Positions 26,370-34,816 of a DNA stretch of 64,000 nucleotides are shown in pieces. Source of the DNA: CAZSAT01 sp964604675 (GTDB lineage: Bacteria; Myxococcota_A; UBA796; CAJQPC01). The DNA is taken from assembly GCA_964604675.1 (NCBI GenBank), contig CAZSAT010000014.1:1-64000 (forward strand), read 5' to 3'. Within the stretch, counting starts at the first letter, position 1. Each line of letters opens with the position of its first letter. The position numbers and the translations under genes are program-made. Under the pieces are notes generated by a model, which was given only the letters and a program-made list of their open reading frames with translations, did no database searches and was not told the DNA's origin.

Positions 26370-27341
26370 TCACTCGCCGGCGATCTCGTAGGCCACGCTG
26401 ACCGTGGTGCCGCGTTCGGGCACGTAGCTGCCGTCGAAGCGGATGGAGTTGTACTCCTCGTCGTAGGTCCAGCCGTCGGTGGCGCTCTCGAACACCTGCT
26501 CGTCGTCCACCGCGACCTCGATGGTGTCGACCACCGGCGTGAGCTCGAGCTGGAAGACGTTGAGCACGCCAGACACGGCCAGGCCGAGCTCGTCCATGAT
26601 GCCTGCGAAGTCGGTCTCGCAGATGTTGCCGATCACGCCTGCGAGGGCCTTGGCCACGGTCTGGTAGCGGTGTCCCGGCCAGGTCTCGGCGCAGTGGTCC
26701 GACACGTCGGGCCCCACGATCGCCGAGGCGAACACGCCGTTGTCGCCGTCCTTCAGATCGCGGTAGCTCGCGATGAAGTCTCGCACGGGGACCAGCGAGT
26801 CCTCCTCGCTGTAGCAGGCGGCGCCGTCCATGTCGGCGAGCGCTTCGCCGTCGCTGCAGTCGTCTTCGTCGGACACGTAGATGATGGAGAGGTCGGCGTC
26901 GTCGCGCAGGAAGCCGCTGTTCGCGCCGGACGCCCGCGGCTCGGTCAGGGCGTCGAGGGCGGCCTGCAGGCCCTTCTCCTTGTCGGAGCCCTCGATCCCC
27001 ACGGTCACCCGGTCCTCGAAGAGCGCGATGTAGTCGTCGTCCCGGGTCAGGAAGATCGGGTCACCGATGAGCGACGCGCGTTCGCCGTTGTCGAGGTCCA
27101 TGTTGGTGGTGGTGACGCCGATGTGGAAGTCGATGTTGGTCTCTTCGAGGCCGGCCACGAAGGTGTCGAAGCCCGCGGCGATGGCGGCCTGCTCCGACTC
27201 CATGGAGCTCGAGTTGTCGATGACCCACAGGATGTCGACGTCTGCCTTCGGCTCCTGGAGGAAGGTGTCGGTGTGCTTCGTGCGGTCGATCGCTTGATCG
27301 ATGGCGCATCCGAGCCCGAGGCTCAACGCAAGAACTGTCAC
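26370..27341 (-). CDS. lipoprotein with von Willebrand factor A domain
   Basis: The 323-residue product has a lipoprotein signal ending L-G-L-G-C (Cys12) and a VWA domain (about 35-240) with metal-ion-dependent adhesion site D-N-S-S-S-M and later acidic D-E-D-D. The C-terminal 80 residues form a separate beta-rich domain. GGAGAG precedes GTG 27341. VWA lipoproteins of this type are common in myxobacteria and bind other proteins or surfaces. It converges on the ArsA pair with a 12-nt gap. Confidence 0.85.
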   Translation of the reverse strand: MTVLALSLGLGCAIDQAIDRTKHTDTFLQEPKADVDILWVIDNSSSMESEQAAIAAGFDTFVAGLEETNIDFHIGVTTTNMDLDNGERASLIGDPIFLTRDDDYIALFEDRVTVGIEGSDKEKGLQAALDALTEPRASGANSGFLRDDADLSIIYVSDEDDCSDGEALADMDGAACYSEEDSLVPVRDFIASYRDLKDGDNGVFASAIVGPDVSDHCAETWPGHRYQTVAKALAGVIGNICETDFAGIMDELGLAVSGVLNVFQLELTPVVDTIEVAVDDEQVFESATDGWTYDEEYNSIRFDGSYVPERGTTVSVAYEIAGE

Positions 27342-27423
27342 CGTCTCTCCTGGACTGACCTATCCGCGAACAGAGGGTACCGACCGTGCGGGGGGTCGGC
27401 AACGGAGGTCGGTCAAGCCGCGG

Positions 27424-28332
27424 TCAACCGGAGAACGAGAGCTCCGACACGCAGAGGTCGTTGTACTCCTTTCCGGCCTTCACACCCGTGAAGGTCAGCC
27501 TGACGCTCGATGTGGTCTTGGGCCCGATCGAGTACGCCTTCGGAAGCATCGTGGGCTTCAACTCCAAGCTCTCGGAGCTGCCATCGGAGTAGCTCACGGT
27601 CGCAGCCGTGGCGGTGTTGCCCTTCATCCAGATCGACAGACCCGACCCGATGCCGTTGATCATCGAGAGCGAGTCCACCGCCTGGCTCTTGCCGAAGTCG
27701 ACCTCGATCCACTCGCCGGTGCCGTCGCCGTCGCTGCCTTCGCACCACATCGTGTCGGCCACGAGGTCGCCCGCGTTCTGCGGGGCGTAGGAGCCGTCGG
27801 CGTCCTCGGGGAGGTGCGAGGAGTCGCGCCAGGCGGCCACGCTGTGGCTGGAGTCGGTCGCGTCGTCGAAGACCACGACCTCCGAGATCACCGTGTCGTT
27901 GAAGGTGGTGCCCCGGTAGATGCTCTTCACCTTGAGCTTCAGCGAGTCGGTGCTCACCGGCTTCGCGAGGGTCACGATCTCGGCCACCTTCTCGTCCGCG
28001 AGCGTGAAGCTCTCCTTGGTCCCGTCCGAGAACTCGACCTCGAGCTCCTTGATGCGGTTGTGGCGGTTCCAGAAGTCCCAGGAGTACCAGTTGCCGTTCC
28101 AGATCTTGAGCGACGTGACCATCGTGCTGCCGTCGAGATCGATGGTGAGGTAGTGGCCGAGACCGCTCCCGCCCTCGTCCCCTTCGACCCACACCGAGCC
28201 CACCTTGCCGTCGGTGGCGTTTCGAGCCGCGTAGCTCACGCCCTCCGTGGTGGGGTACTCGCTGGACGCGGAGACCATCGCGGGCTTGACGGGTGCGGCG
28301 AGCACGGAGGTGAGGCTCAGGGTCGCGAGCAT
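27424..28332 (-). CDS. secreted protein with two NADase-type glycan-binding (discoidin-like) domains
   Basis: This 302-residue exported protein has a signal peptide (about 1-12) and two discoidin-like beta-sandwich domains. The first (about 20-155) shows A-S-S-E-Y, N-A-T-D-G-K, W-V-E-G and I-Y-R-G-T-T-F-N-D-T-V-I-S-E-V; the second (about 165-300) repeats W-C-E-G, E-Y-N-D-L-C-V-S-E-L. This resembles the NADase-type glycan-binding module seen in secreted proteins. ATG 28332 with AAGGAG upstream is preferred over GTG 28341, which is too close to that site. It probably binds sugar at the cell surface, and follows the TlpA/beta-barrel pair. Confidence 0.75.
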   Translation of the reverse strand: MLATLSLTSVLAAPVKPAMVSASSEYPTTEGVSYAARNATDGKVGSVWVEGDEGGSGLGHYLTIDLDGSTMVTSLKIWNGNWYSWDFWNRHNRIKELEVEFSDGTKESFTLADEKVAEIVTLAKPVSTDSLKLKVKSIYRGTTFNDTVISEVVVFDDATDSSHSVAAWRDSSHLPEDADGSYAPQNAGDLVADTMWCEGSDGDGTGEWIEVDFGKSQAVDSLSMINGIGSGLSIWMKGNTATAATVSYSDGSSESLELKPTMLPKAYSIGPKTTSSVRLTFTGVKAGKEYNDLCVSELSFSG

Positions 28333-28438
28333 GCAAGACACTCCTTGTCTGGAAGGGGACGGACCGGGGCAACTATGCTGTCGCTACGACAAACCGCGAG
28401 TCGCTTGACGAATCCTCGACGCAGCCATGGATCGCGGA

Positions 28439-30148
28439 TCAGAAGGCCGTGCTCACCGAGAGACGCGCACCGTCGAAGCCCGGCAGGCTCTTGCACTGCC
28501 CGCCGGCGCAGCGGATGCCGGCCTTGTAGGCGCCGTAGAAGGCCTTGATGGTGGTCGAGCTGTTCGGCTTGTACTGCACCTCGGCGGCGCCGTAGAGGTG
28601 GTCGTCCAGGTTGCCGCTCGACTGCACGAGCGGGTTGTCGGTGAAGTCCTGGTAGCCGATGAAGGTCCAGCCGCCGTGCATGTGCACCGCCAGCGCGAGC
28701 GTGCCTTCGGTGAAGTCGGTCTGTTGGATGCGGTTGTCGCCCCACCAGAAGCGCTTCACGTCGGCGCTGACCTCCGCGCCGAGATCCGCGAAGAACGGGA
28801 ACCGGAAGTCCACGTCGACGTGCGCGAGGCGGTCGGCGCCGAGATCGATCTGGTTGGCTTCGTCGATCCCGTCGCCGTCGACGTCCAGGGTGGCTCCGTC
28901 ACGCCGGTCGACCCGGTAGCCCACGTTGGTGAGGAGCTTCAGCGTGTCGCCGATCCAGTCCACGCCCCCCACGGGGTGCACCACGGTCTCCGGGGCCTGG
29001 TTGAAGTGCAGACCACCCAGGTCCCGATCCCGGAAGACCGCGAGCGACGCGTAGGGGATGAGCACGGCGGGCTTCACGGCCAGGTCCGCGCGTACGCGCC
29101 CACCGGAGATGTCGTTCGACCCCAGCGCGGCGGCGCTGTCTTCCGTCACGGCGCGCTCGTACTCGAGCGTGGGACCGTTCACCATCGCGTAGCCGTCGGC
29201 CACCACGAGGCTGTTGAGCCGGTAAGCGTCGACGTAGTGCTTGCCTTCGAACAGCAAGGTGACCTTGCCCGGGTAGGCGGCCGCCGACGCGTACGCTGCG
29301 TAGCCGTTCGAGAGCTCGTCGCCGCTGAAGAGCTCTTCGGACTGGTAGGCGAAGACGTCGCCCTCGAGGAACCAGTCGATGCCGCCGATCCCGAAGGCCT
29401 CGACCGTGGCGCCGGCCACCATCGCGTCGAGCTCGGCGCCGTACTGGCTGAAGCCACCATAGGGGTAGGTGCCGCCGTCGTCGCCGGCGAAGCTGTAGAC
29501 CACGCCGTGAGCGCCCACGTTGGCCGGACCCAGCCCGTAGCGGTCCACGCGCGCTCCACTGACCATGTGGCCACGCTCAGGACTGATCAACACGTTGGGG
29601 TTGTCCTGCAGCACCTGCTGGCGGTTCGTGATGCCCGACACCACGGTCAGGTCCCAGTCGCCGAGCGCCGCGTTGGCCTGGGCGCCCAACAGGGACGTGT
29701 CGACGTCGATGTCGACGTTCCGCACCAGGTTGAGCGCCATGCCGCGCCCATAGGCTGCGTAGCCGTCGCCGACCTGCACCTCGACGTCGCCCAACCGGCG
29801 CGTGTACCAGACCTTCTCGACGTTGATGAAGGCCTGATCACCCAGCGGGGACTGCACGGTGTCGGGCACCAAGGCGTGCTCGAGCACGAGCTCGTCGTCC
29901 AGGTAGTAGCTGTTCGCGAAGAGCGCGACGGTGTCGAGCTGCAGCCCGAGCTGGTTGACGCCCCAGAACAGCTGCGCGTTGAGCCGGTTCACCAGCTCCG
30001 CGTAGTCGCCCAGGTCCTCGGCACCGGTGGTGTCCGGCAGCGGGGAGTCCCCCCGGTAGAGCCGAAGCTCCAGGTCGTCGTTCACGGCGAGGTGGGCGTC
30101 GTCGCCGAGCTCGACCGCCCAGGCGGACAGGCACATGAGGCTGAGCAT
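28439..30148 (-). CDS. outer-membrane beta-barrel protein (DUF6029-like)
   Basis: The 569-residue product has a short signal peptide (cleavage after about residue 12) and then a regular pattern of alternating beta strands with Asp-rich loops, ending in Ala-Phe as outer-membrane proteins do. The internal segment G-D-G-Y-A-A-Y-G-R-G-M-A-L-N recalls DUF6029 proteins. One loop carries D-V-D-G-D-G-I-D-E, a likely calcium site. It starts 9 nt after the TlpA-like gene, so a periplasmic thioredoxin may help fold it or share its job. Near the end two cysteines (C-A-G-G-Q-C) could be a substrate of that redox partner. Confidence 0.72.
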   Translation of the reverse strand: MLSLMCLSAWAVELGDDAHLAVNDDLELRLYRGDSPLPDTTGAEDLGDYAELVNRLNAQLFWGVNQLGLQLDTVALFANSYYLDDELVLEHALVPDTVQSPLGDQAFINVEKVWYTRRLGDVEVQVGDGYAAYGRGMALNLVRNVDIDVDTSLLGAQANAALGDWDLTVVSGITNRQQVLQDNPNVLISPERGHMVSGARVDRYGLGPANVGAHGVVYSFAGDDGGTYPYGGFSQYGAELDAMVAGATVEAFGIGGIDWFLEGDVFAYQSEELFSGDELSNGYAAYASAAAYPGKVTLLFEGKHYVDAYRLNSLVVADGYAMVNGPTLEYERAVTEDSAAALGSNDISGGRVRADLAVKPAVLIPYASLAVFRDRDLGGLHFNQAPETVVHPVGGVDWIGDTLKLLTNVGYRVDRRDGATLDVDGDGIDEANQIDLGADRLAHVDVDFRFPFFADLGAEVSADVKRFWWGDNRIQQTDFTEGTLALAVHMHGGWTFIGYQDFTDNPLVQSSGNLDDHLYGAAEVQYKPNSSTTIKAFYGAYKAGIRCAGGQCKSLPGFDGARLSVSTAF

Positions 30149-30157
30149 CGGGCGAGC

Positions 30158-30634
30158 CTACTCAGAAGCGGGTGCCAGGAGCTTGTCGACCTCCTCCCGG
30201 AGGTGGACCTCGTCGCCCTCGGAGTAGCCGCTGTGCTTGTAGGCCACGTTCCCCTCGCGATCGATGAGCACGGTGTACGGCAGGGTCTTCTCGGGGTTGT
30301 ACTGGGTGACCACCTTGGTGTCGGTGTCGTAGAGCACGGGGAAGGTGTAGCCCTTCGACTTGATCATCGGCTTCACCCGGCTCTTCGAGCGCGAGTCGTC
30401 GGTCGAGATGGCCAGCACCGTGAAGCCCTGGTCGGCGAGCTCGCTGTGCATCTCTTGCAGCTTCGGCATCTCCACCTGGCAGGGCACGCACCACGTGGCC
30501 CAGAAGCTCAAGAGCACGACCTGACCTTCGAACTCGGAGAGCTTGACGTCGTCGTTCTCGGTGTTGCGCAGAGAGAAGTCGGGGGCGTCGCCAGCGAGGG
30601 CGGAACCGGACAGCAGAAGGGACAGGGCCAGCAA
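30158..30634 (-). CDS. TlpA/ResA-like periplasmic thioredoxin
   Basis: This 158-residue protein has a signal peptide (about 1-15) and a thioredoxin fold with active site W-C-V-P-C near residue 49 and the cis-Pro region T-L-P-Y-T-V-L-I-D. It belongs to the TlpA/ResA group of thiol reductases. Its start is TTG 30634, supported by GGAGG 5 nt upstream. It is the first gene of a minus-strand run with the beta-barrel and the glycan-binding protein, and is divergent from an NtrC-type regulator. Confidence 0.9.
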   Translation of the reverse strand: MLALSLLLSGSALAGDAPDFSLRNTENDDVKLSEFEGQVVLLSFWATWCVPCQVEMPKLQEMHSELADQGFTVLAISTDDSRSKSRVKPMIKSKGYTFPVLYDTDTKVVTQYNPEKTLPYTVLIDREGNVAYKHSGYSEGDEVHLREEVDKLLAPASE

Positions 30635-30715
30635 GAGAACCTCCAGACCAGGCAGGGGATGCCGGAGACACTAATCGGGTTCCAGCCCGCGCGAAGCGAC
30701 ACCTCGACGCTGTGT

Positions 30716-30721
30716 TAGCTT
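30716..30721 (+). promoter_or_regulatory. candidate -10 box of leaderless ntrC-type transcript
   Basis: TAGCTT is followed by 8 nt and ATG 30730 with no ribosome binding site. The -35 is not recognisable. Confidence 0.4.
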
Positions 30722-30729
30722 GCGCCTCG

Positions 30730-32109
30730 ATGAAGAAACGGCTGCTGATCGTCGACGACGAGCCCAGCATCCGCAAGGTCCTCCAAGGGCACCTGCAGCG
30801 CGCAGGGCACGAGGTGGACACCGCGGTGGACGGCGGGCAGGCGATCGCACGTCTCGGCGAGCGGCTGTACCACGCGGTCGTCACCGACCTGAAGATGCCC
30901 GGGATCGGGGGCTTGGAGCTCTTGCACTGGGTGCGGCAGACCTACCCGGGGCTGCCCGTGGTGGTCATCACCGCGCACGGCACCGTCGACACCGCCGTGG
31001 AAGCCCTGAAGCTCGGGGCGCACGACTACATCACCAAGCCCTTCGACCGCGACGAGCTGCTGCTCATCCTGGAGAAGGCGCTCAAGGTGGAGGAAGCCAG
31101 CGCCGGCCACCTCTCCGCCGAGACCGGACGCTTCGAGATCATCGGCACCGTGCCGTCGATGCACAAGGTCTTCCACCTGATCGAGCGGGTGGCCGACTCG
31201 CCCACCACCGTCCTGATCACCGGGGAGTCGGGCACCGGCAAGGAACTCGTGGCGCGCGCGCTGCACGATCAGTCGAGCCGCGCGGACCGGCCCTTCATCA
31301 CGGTGAACTGCGGGGCCATTCCCGAGGCGCTGTTCGAGTCGGAGCTCTTCGGGCACGAGAAGGGTGCGTTCACAGGTGCCGTGAGCGGTCGGCCCGGACG
31401 CTTCGAGCTGGCCGACGGCGGCACACTCTTCCTCGACGAGGTGGGCGAGCTGCCGCTCGATCTCCAGGTGAAGCTCCTGCGGGTGCTGCAGGAGCGTCGC
31501 TTCGAGCGCGTGGGCGGCGTGCGGCCCCTGTCGGTCGACGTCCGACTCGTGGCGGCGACCAACCGCGATCTGCGCGAGATGGTCGAGTCCAATGCCTTCC
31601 GCCAGGACCTCTTCTACCGCCTGGCGGTGGTGCCCCTCGCCCTGCCGCCGCTACGGGAGCGGATCTCCGACCTCCCCATCCTCGTGGAACACTTCGTGGA
31701 GCGCTTCAACGAGCGGCTCGGGCGGCAGATCACCGGTGTGGACGAAGGGGCGATGGCCAAGCTCCGCGCCTGGCGGTGGCCCGGCAACATCCGCGAGCTC
31801 GAGAACCTCATCGAGCGGTGCGTGCTGCTCGCAGAGGACGAGGTCATCACCGCAGAGGACCTGGTGGGGCTCGACGACGGCCCGCCGGGACGTGACCCAG
31901 CGGATGTCGCCGCCGAGGACGCCGAGGCGCGAGGCTTGGGGCTCAAGGAATGGATCCGAGTGCACACCGCGCGTCTGGAGCGCGCCCGGATCCTGCGCGC
32001 GCTGGACGCGGAGGACCACAACGTCACCCGTGCTGCGCGGCGCCTCGACATCTCGCGGAAGAGCTTGCAGACCAAGATGAAGGAGTACCGGCTCCGGGAG
32101 GAGCGCTGA
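30730..32109 (+). CDS. NtrC-family sigma-54-dependent response regulator
   Basis: The 459-residue activator has a receiver domain (about 5-115, phospho-Asp in V-V-T-D-L-K-M-P), a sigma-54 AAA+ domain (about 140-370: G-E-S-G-T-G-K-E Walker A, G-A-F-T-G-A loop, G-G-T-L-F-L-D-E Walker B, late W-P-G-N-I-R-E-L-E) and a Fis-type HTH at the C-terminus (N-V-T-R-A-A-R-R-L-D-I-S). It activates sigma-54 promoters on phosphorylation. No partner histidine kinase is adjacent. The only sigma-54 promoter I found in the window is the one ahead of the sigma-70 factor; a direct link is conjecture. Confidence 0.95.
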   Translation: MKKRLLIVDDEPSIRKVLQGHLQRAGHEVDTAVDGGQAIARLGERLYHAVVTDLKMPGIGGLELLHWVRQTYPGLPVVVITAHGTVDTAVEALKLGAHDYITKPFDRDELLLILEKALKVEEASAGHLSAETGRFEIIGTVPSMHKVFHLIERVADSPTTVLITGESGTGKELVARALHDQSSRADRPFITVNCGAIPEALFESELFGHEKGAFTGAVSGRPGRFELADGGTLFLDEVGELPLDLQVKLLRVLQERRFERVGGVRPLSVDVRLVAATNRDLREMVESNAFRQDLFYRLAVVPLALPPLRERISDLPILVEHFVERFNERLGRQITGVDEGAMAKLRAWRWPGNIRELENLIERCVLLAEDEVITAEDLVGLDDGPPGRDPADVAAEDAEARGLGLKEWIRVHTARLERARILRALDAEDHNVTRAARRLDISRKSLQTKMKEYRLREER

Positions 32110-32118
32110 GACATCGGG

Positions 32119-32124
32119 TAGACT
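32119..32124 (+). promoter_or_regulatory. candidate -10 box of leaderless transcript
   Basis: TAGACT is followed by 7 nt and ATG 32132. The upstream gene ends 10 nt before this box, and no ribosome binding site lies between box and ATG. Confidence 0.4.
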
Positions 32125-32131
32125 CCCCCGC

Positions 32132-33199
32132 ATGCTGCTCGCGCTCGTCGGAATGGCCCACGGGGCCGAAGTCACCAAGCTGCCGCCCTTCCTCCGTGGT
32201 GACCTCGAGGTGAGCTACCAGATGGCGCTCACCGGCGGCACGTTGAGCGAAGGCGACGTCGACGTCGCCCGGTCGAACTACGAAGAACACCGAATCCACT
32301 ACGGGGGCGCGTTCGGCGTTGCGCCCGGCGCGGCCGTGTTCGTGGAGATGCCCAGCTACCTCCGCGCGCGCCAGAGCTACGCCGACGCCAACGAGATGAT
32401 CTTCGATCCCAACACCGAGCAGGGCTCGATGGCGACCGGGAGCACGCTGGAGGGCGAGACGGTGATCGAGGGAGAAGGCTTCGGCGGCGTATGGATCGGC
32501 GCGCGCGGCACCCCCTTCTCCGAGCAGTGGACCGGCTGGGGCAACCGCGCCACGTGGCTGCTGGAGGTCGCCGTGCAGACCGCCGACAGCACCGACTGGT
32601 GGTCGACCTCCGAAGAAGGCCGCGGCGCCGGCCCCGGCGGGCCCAGCGTGAAGCTGCGCACGGCCTTCTCCAAGGACACCGGCACCGTCGAACCCTGGTT
32701 CAACGCCACCGCCGACCTCCGGAGCTGGAACTACGTCACGCTGCAGGACACCGATGGCGAGAACGTGAACGATGCCTGGCAGGAGGCCCACGACGGCGCC
32801 GTGCCCAAGGTCTACCCATCGAAGACCATGGGCGCGGACGTGGGCATCGAGATCACCACCAGCGAGTCGGCCGAACGCGCCAGCCGCTCGGCCATCGATC
32901 TGCACCTCGGCTTCGACTACCACACCTGGGCCGACGTGCCGAGCGGGCTCTACCTGCCCGACGTGCTGCCTTCGAGCCAGGGCACGCTGGTCACGCAGTC
33001 CGAGTACATGACCGCGGGCGCCGGGCTGGGGATCTACTTCCAGGTGATGGACTACCTGAAGTTCGATCTCGCGGCCGACGTGGACTACGTCACCCCCCAC
33101 CGGCTGGAGCACCCCTACCAGGTCTCCACGGGAGCGGACACGATCGCGCTCGGTGCGATGTTCCAGATGGAGATCCTGATCCGGACCCCCGAGAGCTGA
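32132..33199 (+). CDS. exported protein, probable outer-membrane beta-barrel
   Basis: The 355-residue product begins with a short signal (cleavage after about A-H-G-A) and shows alternating beta-strand segments rich in Tyr, Trp and Asp through to its end. Pattern and lack of other domains suggest a porin-like or transporter-like outer-membrane barrel. No family is recognised. It follows the NtrC-type regulator by 22 nt and may have its own leaderless promoter. It meets rsmI end to end. Confidence 0.65.
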   Translation: MLLALVGMAHGAEVTKLPPFLRGDLEVSYQMALTGGTLSEGDVDVARSNYEEHRIHYGGAFGVAPGAAVFVEMPSYLRARQSYADANEMIFDPNTEQGSMATGSTLEGETVIEGEGFGGVWIGARGTPFSEQWTGWGNRATWLLEVAVQTADSTDWWSTSEEGRGAGPGGPSVKLRTAFSKDTGTVEPWFNATADLRSWNYVTLQDTDGENVNDAWQEAHDGAVPKVYPSKTMGADVGIEITTSESAERASRSAIDLHLGFDYHTWADVPSGLYLPDVLPSSQGTLVTQSEYMTAGAGLGIYFQVMDYLKFDLAADVDYVTPHRLEHPYQVSTGADTIALGAMFQMEILIRTPES

Positions 33200-34003
33200 T
33201 CAGCCGCCCAGGCTTCGCTCGAGCTCCAGGAGCCGCTGGTACGCCTCCCGCCGCGGCACACCCCACCGATCGGCGAGGGCCTGCGCGATGCTGCGGAGGC
33301 CTTCTCCCGGCTCGGCCAGCTCCCGCTTGGGCGCCTCGCCGGGCCCGATGACCAGCGTCACCTCCCCCTTCAGCTCCCGAGCTGCGAGCTGATCGGCCAG
33401 CTCGCTCGCCCCGCCGAGCAGCACCTCCTCGTGCAGCTTCGTCAGCTCCCGGCACAGGCAGACCTCACGGTCGACGAGCACGTCGGCGATGGCCCGTACC
33501 GTCGAAGCGGTCCGCTGCGGGCTCTCGAACAGCACGAGGCTTCCCGGCAGCGCCCCCTGGGCCTGCAGCCAGCGTCGTAGCGGACCCGGTTTGCGCGGCG
33601 GGAAGCCCAGCACGTGGAACGGCGCGCACGGGAGCCCCGACACCGACACCGCCAGCACGGCCGCCGACGGACCGGGGATGGGCTCGACCGAGAGCCCGCG
33701 GTCGAGGCAGGCGCGCACCGCCAGGTGTCCGGGATCGCTCACCACGGGTGTGCCAGCATCGGAGACGACGACGACCCGCTTTCCAGACGCCACCTCGTCG
33801 GCGATGCGCTGCGCCGAGCGCTGCATGCCAGCGCCCGAGAAACGCAGCACACGGGGGGCCACGAGGCCGAGCGCGGCGTAGAGCTTGCGCGTGACCCTGG
33901 TGTCCTCGGCGGCCACCAGCTCCGCGCCGGCCAGCGCCCTGCGGGCCCGTGGCGAGACGTCCGCGAGGTTGCCGATGGGGGTGGCGAGCACCTGGAGCGG
34001 CAT
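33200..34003 (-). CDS. rsmI: 16S rRNA (cytidine1402-2'-O)-methyltransferase
   Basis: This 267-residue SAM-dependent methyltransferase modifies C1402 in the decoding centre. The family signature is plain: A-T-P-I-G-N-L-A-D at residues 7-15, A-E-D-T-R, V-S-D-A-G-T-P and P-G-P-S-A. ATG 34003 shares a base with the yraN stop (TGATG). It is the last gene of the ribosomal maturation operon. Confidence 0.97.
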   Translation of the reverse strand: MPLQVLATPIGNLADVSPRARRALAGAELVAAEDTRVTRKLYAALGLVAPRVLRFSGAGMQRSAQRIADEVASGKRVVVVSDAGTPVVSDPGHLAVRACLDRGLSVEPIPGPSAAVLAVSVSGLPCAPFHVLGFPPRKPGPLRRWLQAQGALPGSLVLFESPQRTASTVRAIADVLVDREVCLCRELTKLHEEVLLGGASELADQLAARELKGEVTLVIGPGEAPKRELAEPGEGLRSIAQALADRWGVPRREAYQRLLELERSLGG

Positions 34004-34374
34004 CAGACGGCGTCGTCCAGCAGGTCGATGGACCACCGCCCATCGACGCACGCGACCAGCGCGACGGCGATGCAGGCTTCGCGGACGGCGCCCTGGTAGT
34101 CGACGAGGAAGGCGTCGCCGGCACGCCGCAAGCGGGCGACCTTGCGCGCGTCCACCGCCTCGAAGCCGACCGGGTCCTCCGGCTTTCGGAGCTTCACCTC
34201 CACGAAACGGAGCCGATCGACGTCGCGAACGATGAGATCGACCTCCGCGCCGCCGCCCATCCAGCGGTGTGCGAGCACGGTCCAACCGTCGCGCTCGTAG
34301 CGACGGGCCACGACGCGCTCGGCTTCTTCACCGAGCGCGACGGCCTTGCGACGGTCGTCGGGAGAGAGGCCCAA
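34003..34374 (-). CDS. yraN: YraN family (UPF0102) nuclease-like protein
   Basis: The 123-residue protein has the UPF0102 restriction-endonuclease-like core: G-E-E-A-E-R near the start, G-G-A-E-V-D-L-I-V-R, and F-V-E-V-K-L-R with the metal-binding E-x-K. YraN proteins are conserved next to rsmI or rplS; their cell role is not settled, but a nuclease role in recombination or repair is suspected. It starts at TTG 34374, 9 nt after rplS, with no strong ribosome binding site, so it probably relies on coupling. Confidence 0.92.
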   Translation of the reverse strand: MGLSPDDRRKAVALGEEAERVVARRYERDGWTVLAHRWMGGGAEVDLIVRDVDRLRFVEVKLRKPEDPVGFEAVDARKVARLRRAGDAFLVDYQGAVREACIAVALVACVDGRWSIDLLDDAV

Positions 34375-34383
34375 GGGCCGCGA

Positions 34384-34740
34384 CTACCAGTCGCGAACTT
34401 CCTTGAGGCGCGCCTTCTTGCCGCGGCGGTCACGGAGGTAGTAGAGCTTGGCGCGGCGCACGCGGTGCCGACGCTTGACCTCGATCCGGTCGATGGCCGG
34501 CGCATGCACGGGGAAGATGCGCTCCACGCCGATGCCGTTGGAGATCTTCCGGACCGTGATGGTCTCGCGGATGCCGCCATGACGCTGGGCGATGACGGTG
34601 CCCTCGAAGGCCTGGATGCGCTCCTTGGCCCCCTCGGTGATCCGGACGTAGACGCGGACGGTGTCGCCGATCTTGACGTCCTGGCCGGCGGTGGAGTCGC
34701 CGACCAGTTCCTTCTCGATCGTGTCGATGCTGGTGCTCAT
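34384..34740 (-). CDS. rplS: 50S ribosomal protein L19
   Basis: The 118-residue ribosomal protein L19 sits at the 30S-50S interface. Typical parts are F-E-G-T-V-I-A, R-K-I-S-N-G-I-G-V-E-R-I-F-P and the C-terminal R-R-A-K-L-Y-Y-L-R. GAGG precedes ATG 34740. A promoter overlapping the end of trmD may give it extra expression over the upstream genes. Confidence 0.99.
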   Translation of the reverse strand: MSTSIDTIEKELVGDSTAGQDVKIGDTVRVYVRITEGAKERIQAFEGTVIAQRHGGIRETITVRKISNGIGVERIFPVHAPAIDRIEVKRRHRVRRAKLYYLRDRRGKKARLKEVRDW

Positions 34741-34788
34741 GTGGCTGAACCTCGTGGGCGCACCAGTCCAGGCGCGCGAACCCCCGGC

Positions 34789-34816
34789 GATTAACGGCCA
34801 ACTGCGCGCTGGTCAA
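34789..34816 (-). promoter_or_regulatory. candidate internal promoter for rplS
   Basis: On the minus strand TTGACC (34816-34811), 16 nt, then TTAATC (34794-34789). The -35 overlaps the trmD stop codon and the box pair lies about 50 nt before the rplS ATG. Confidence 0.5.

Noticed and set aside
28427..30718. Long plus-strand frame of 763 codons
   Set aside because: It is antisense to the beta-barrel and TlpA genes and is His/Val/Asp-rich without domains.
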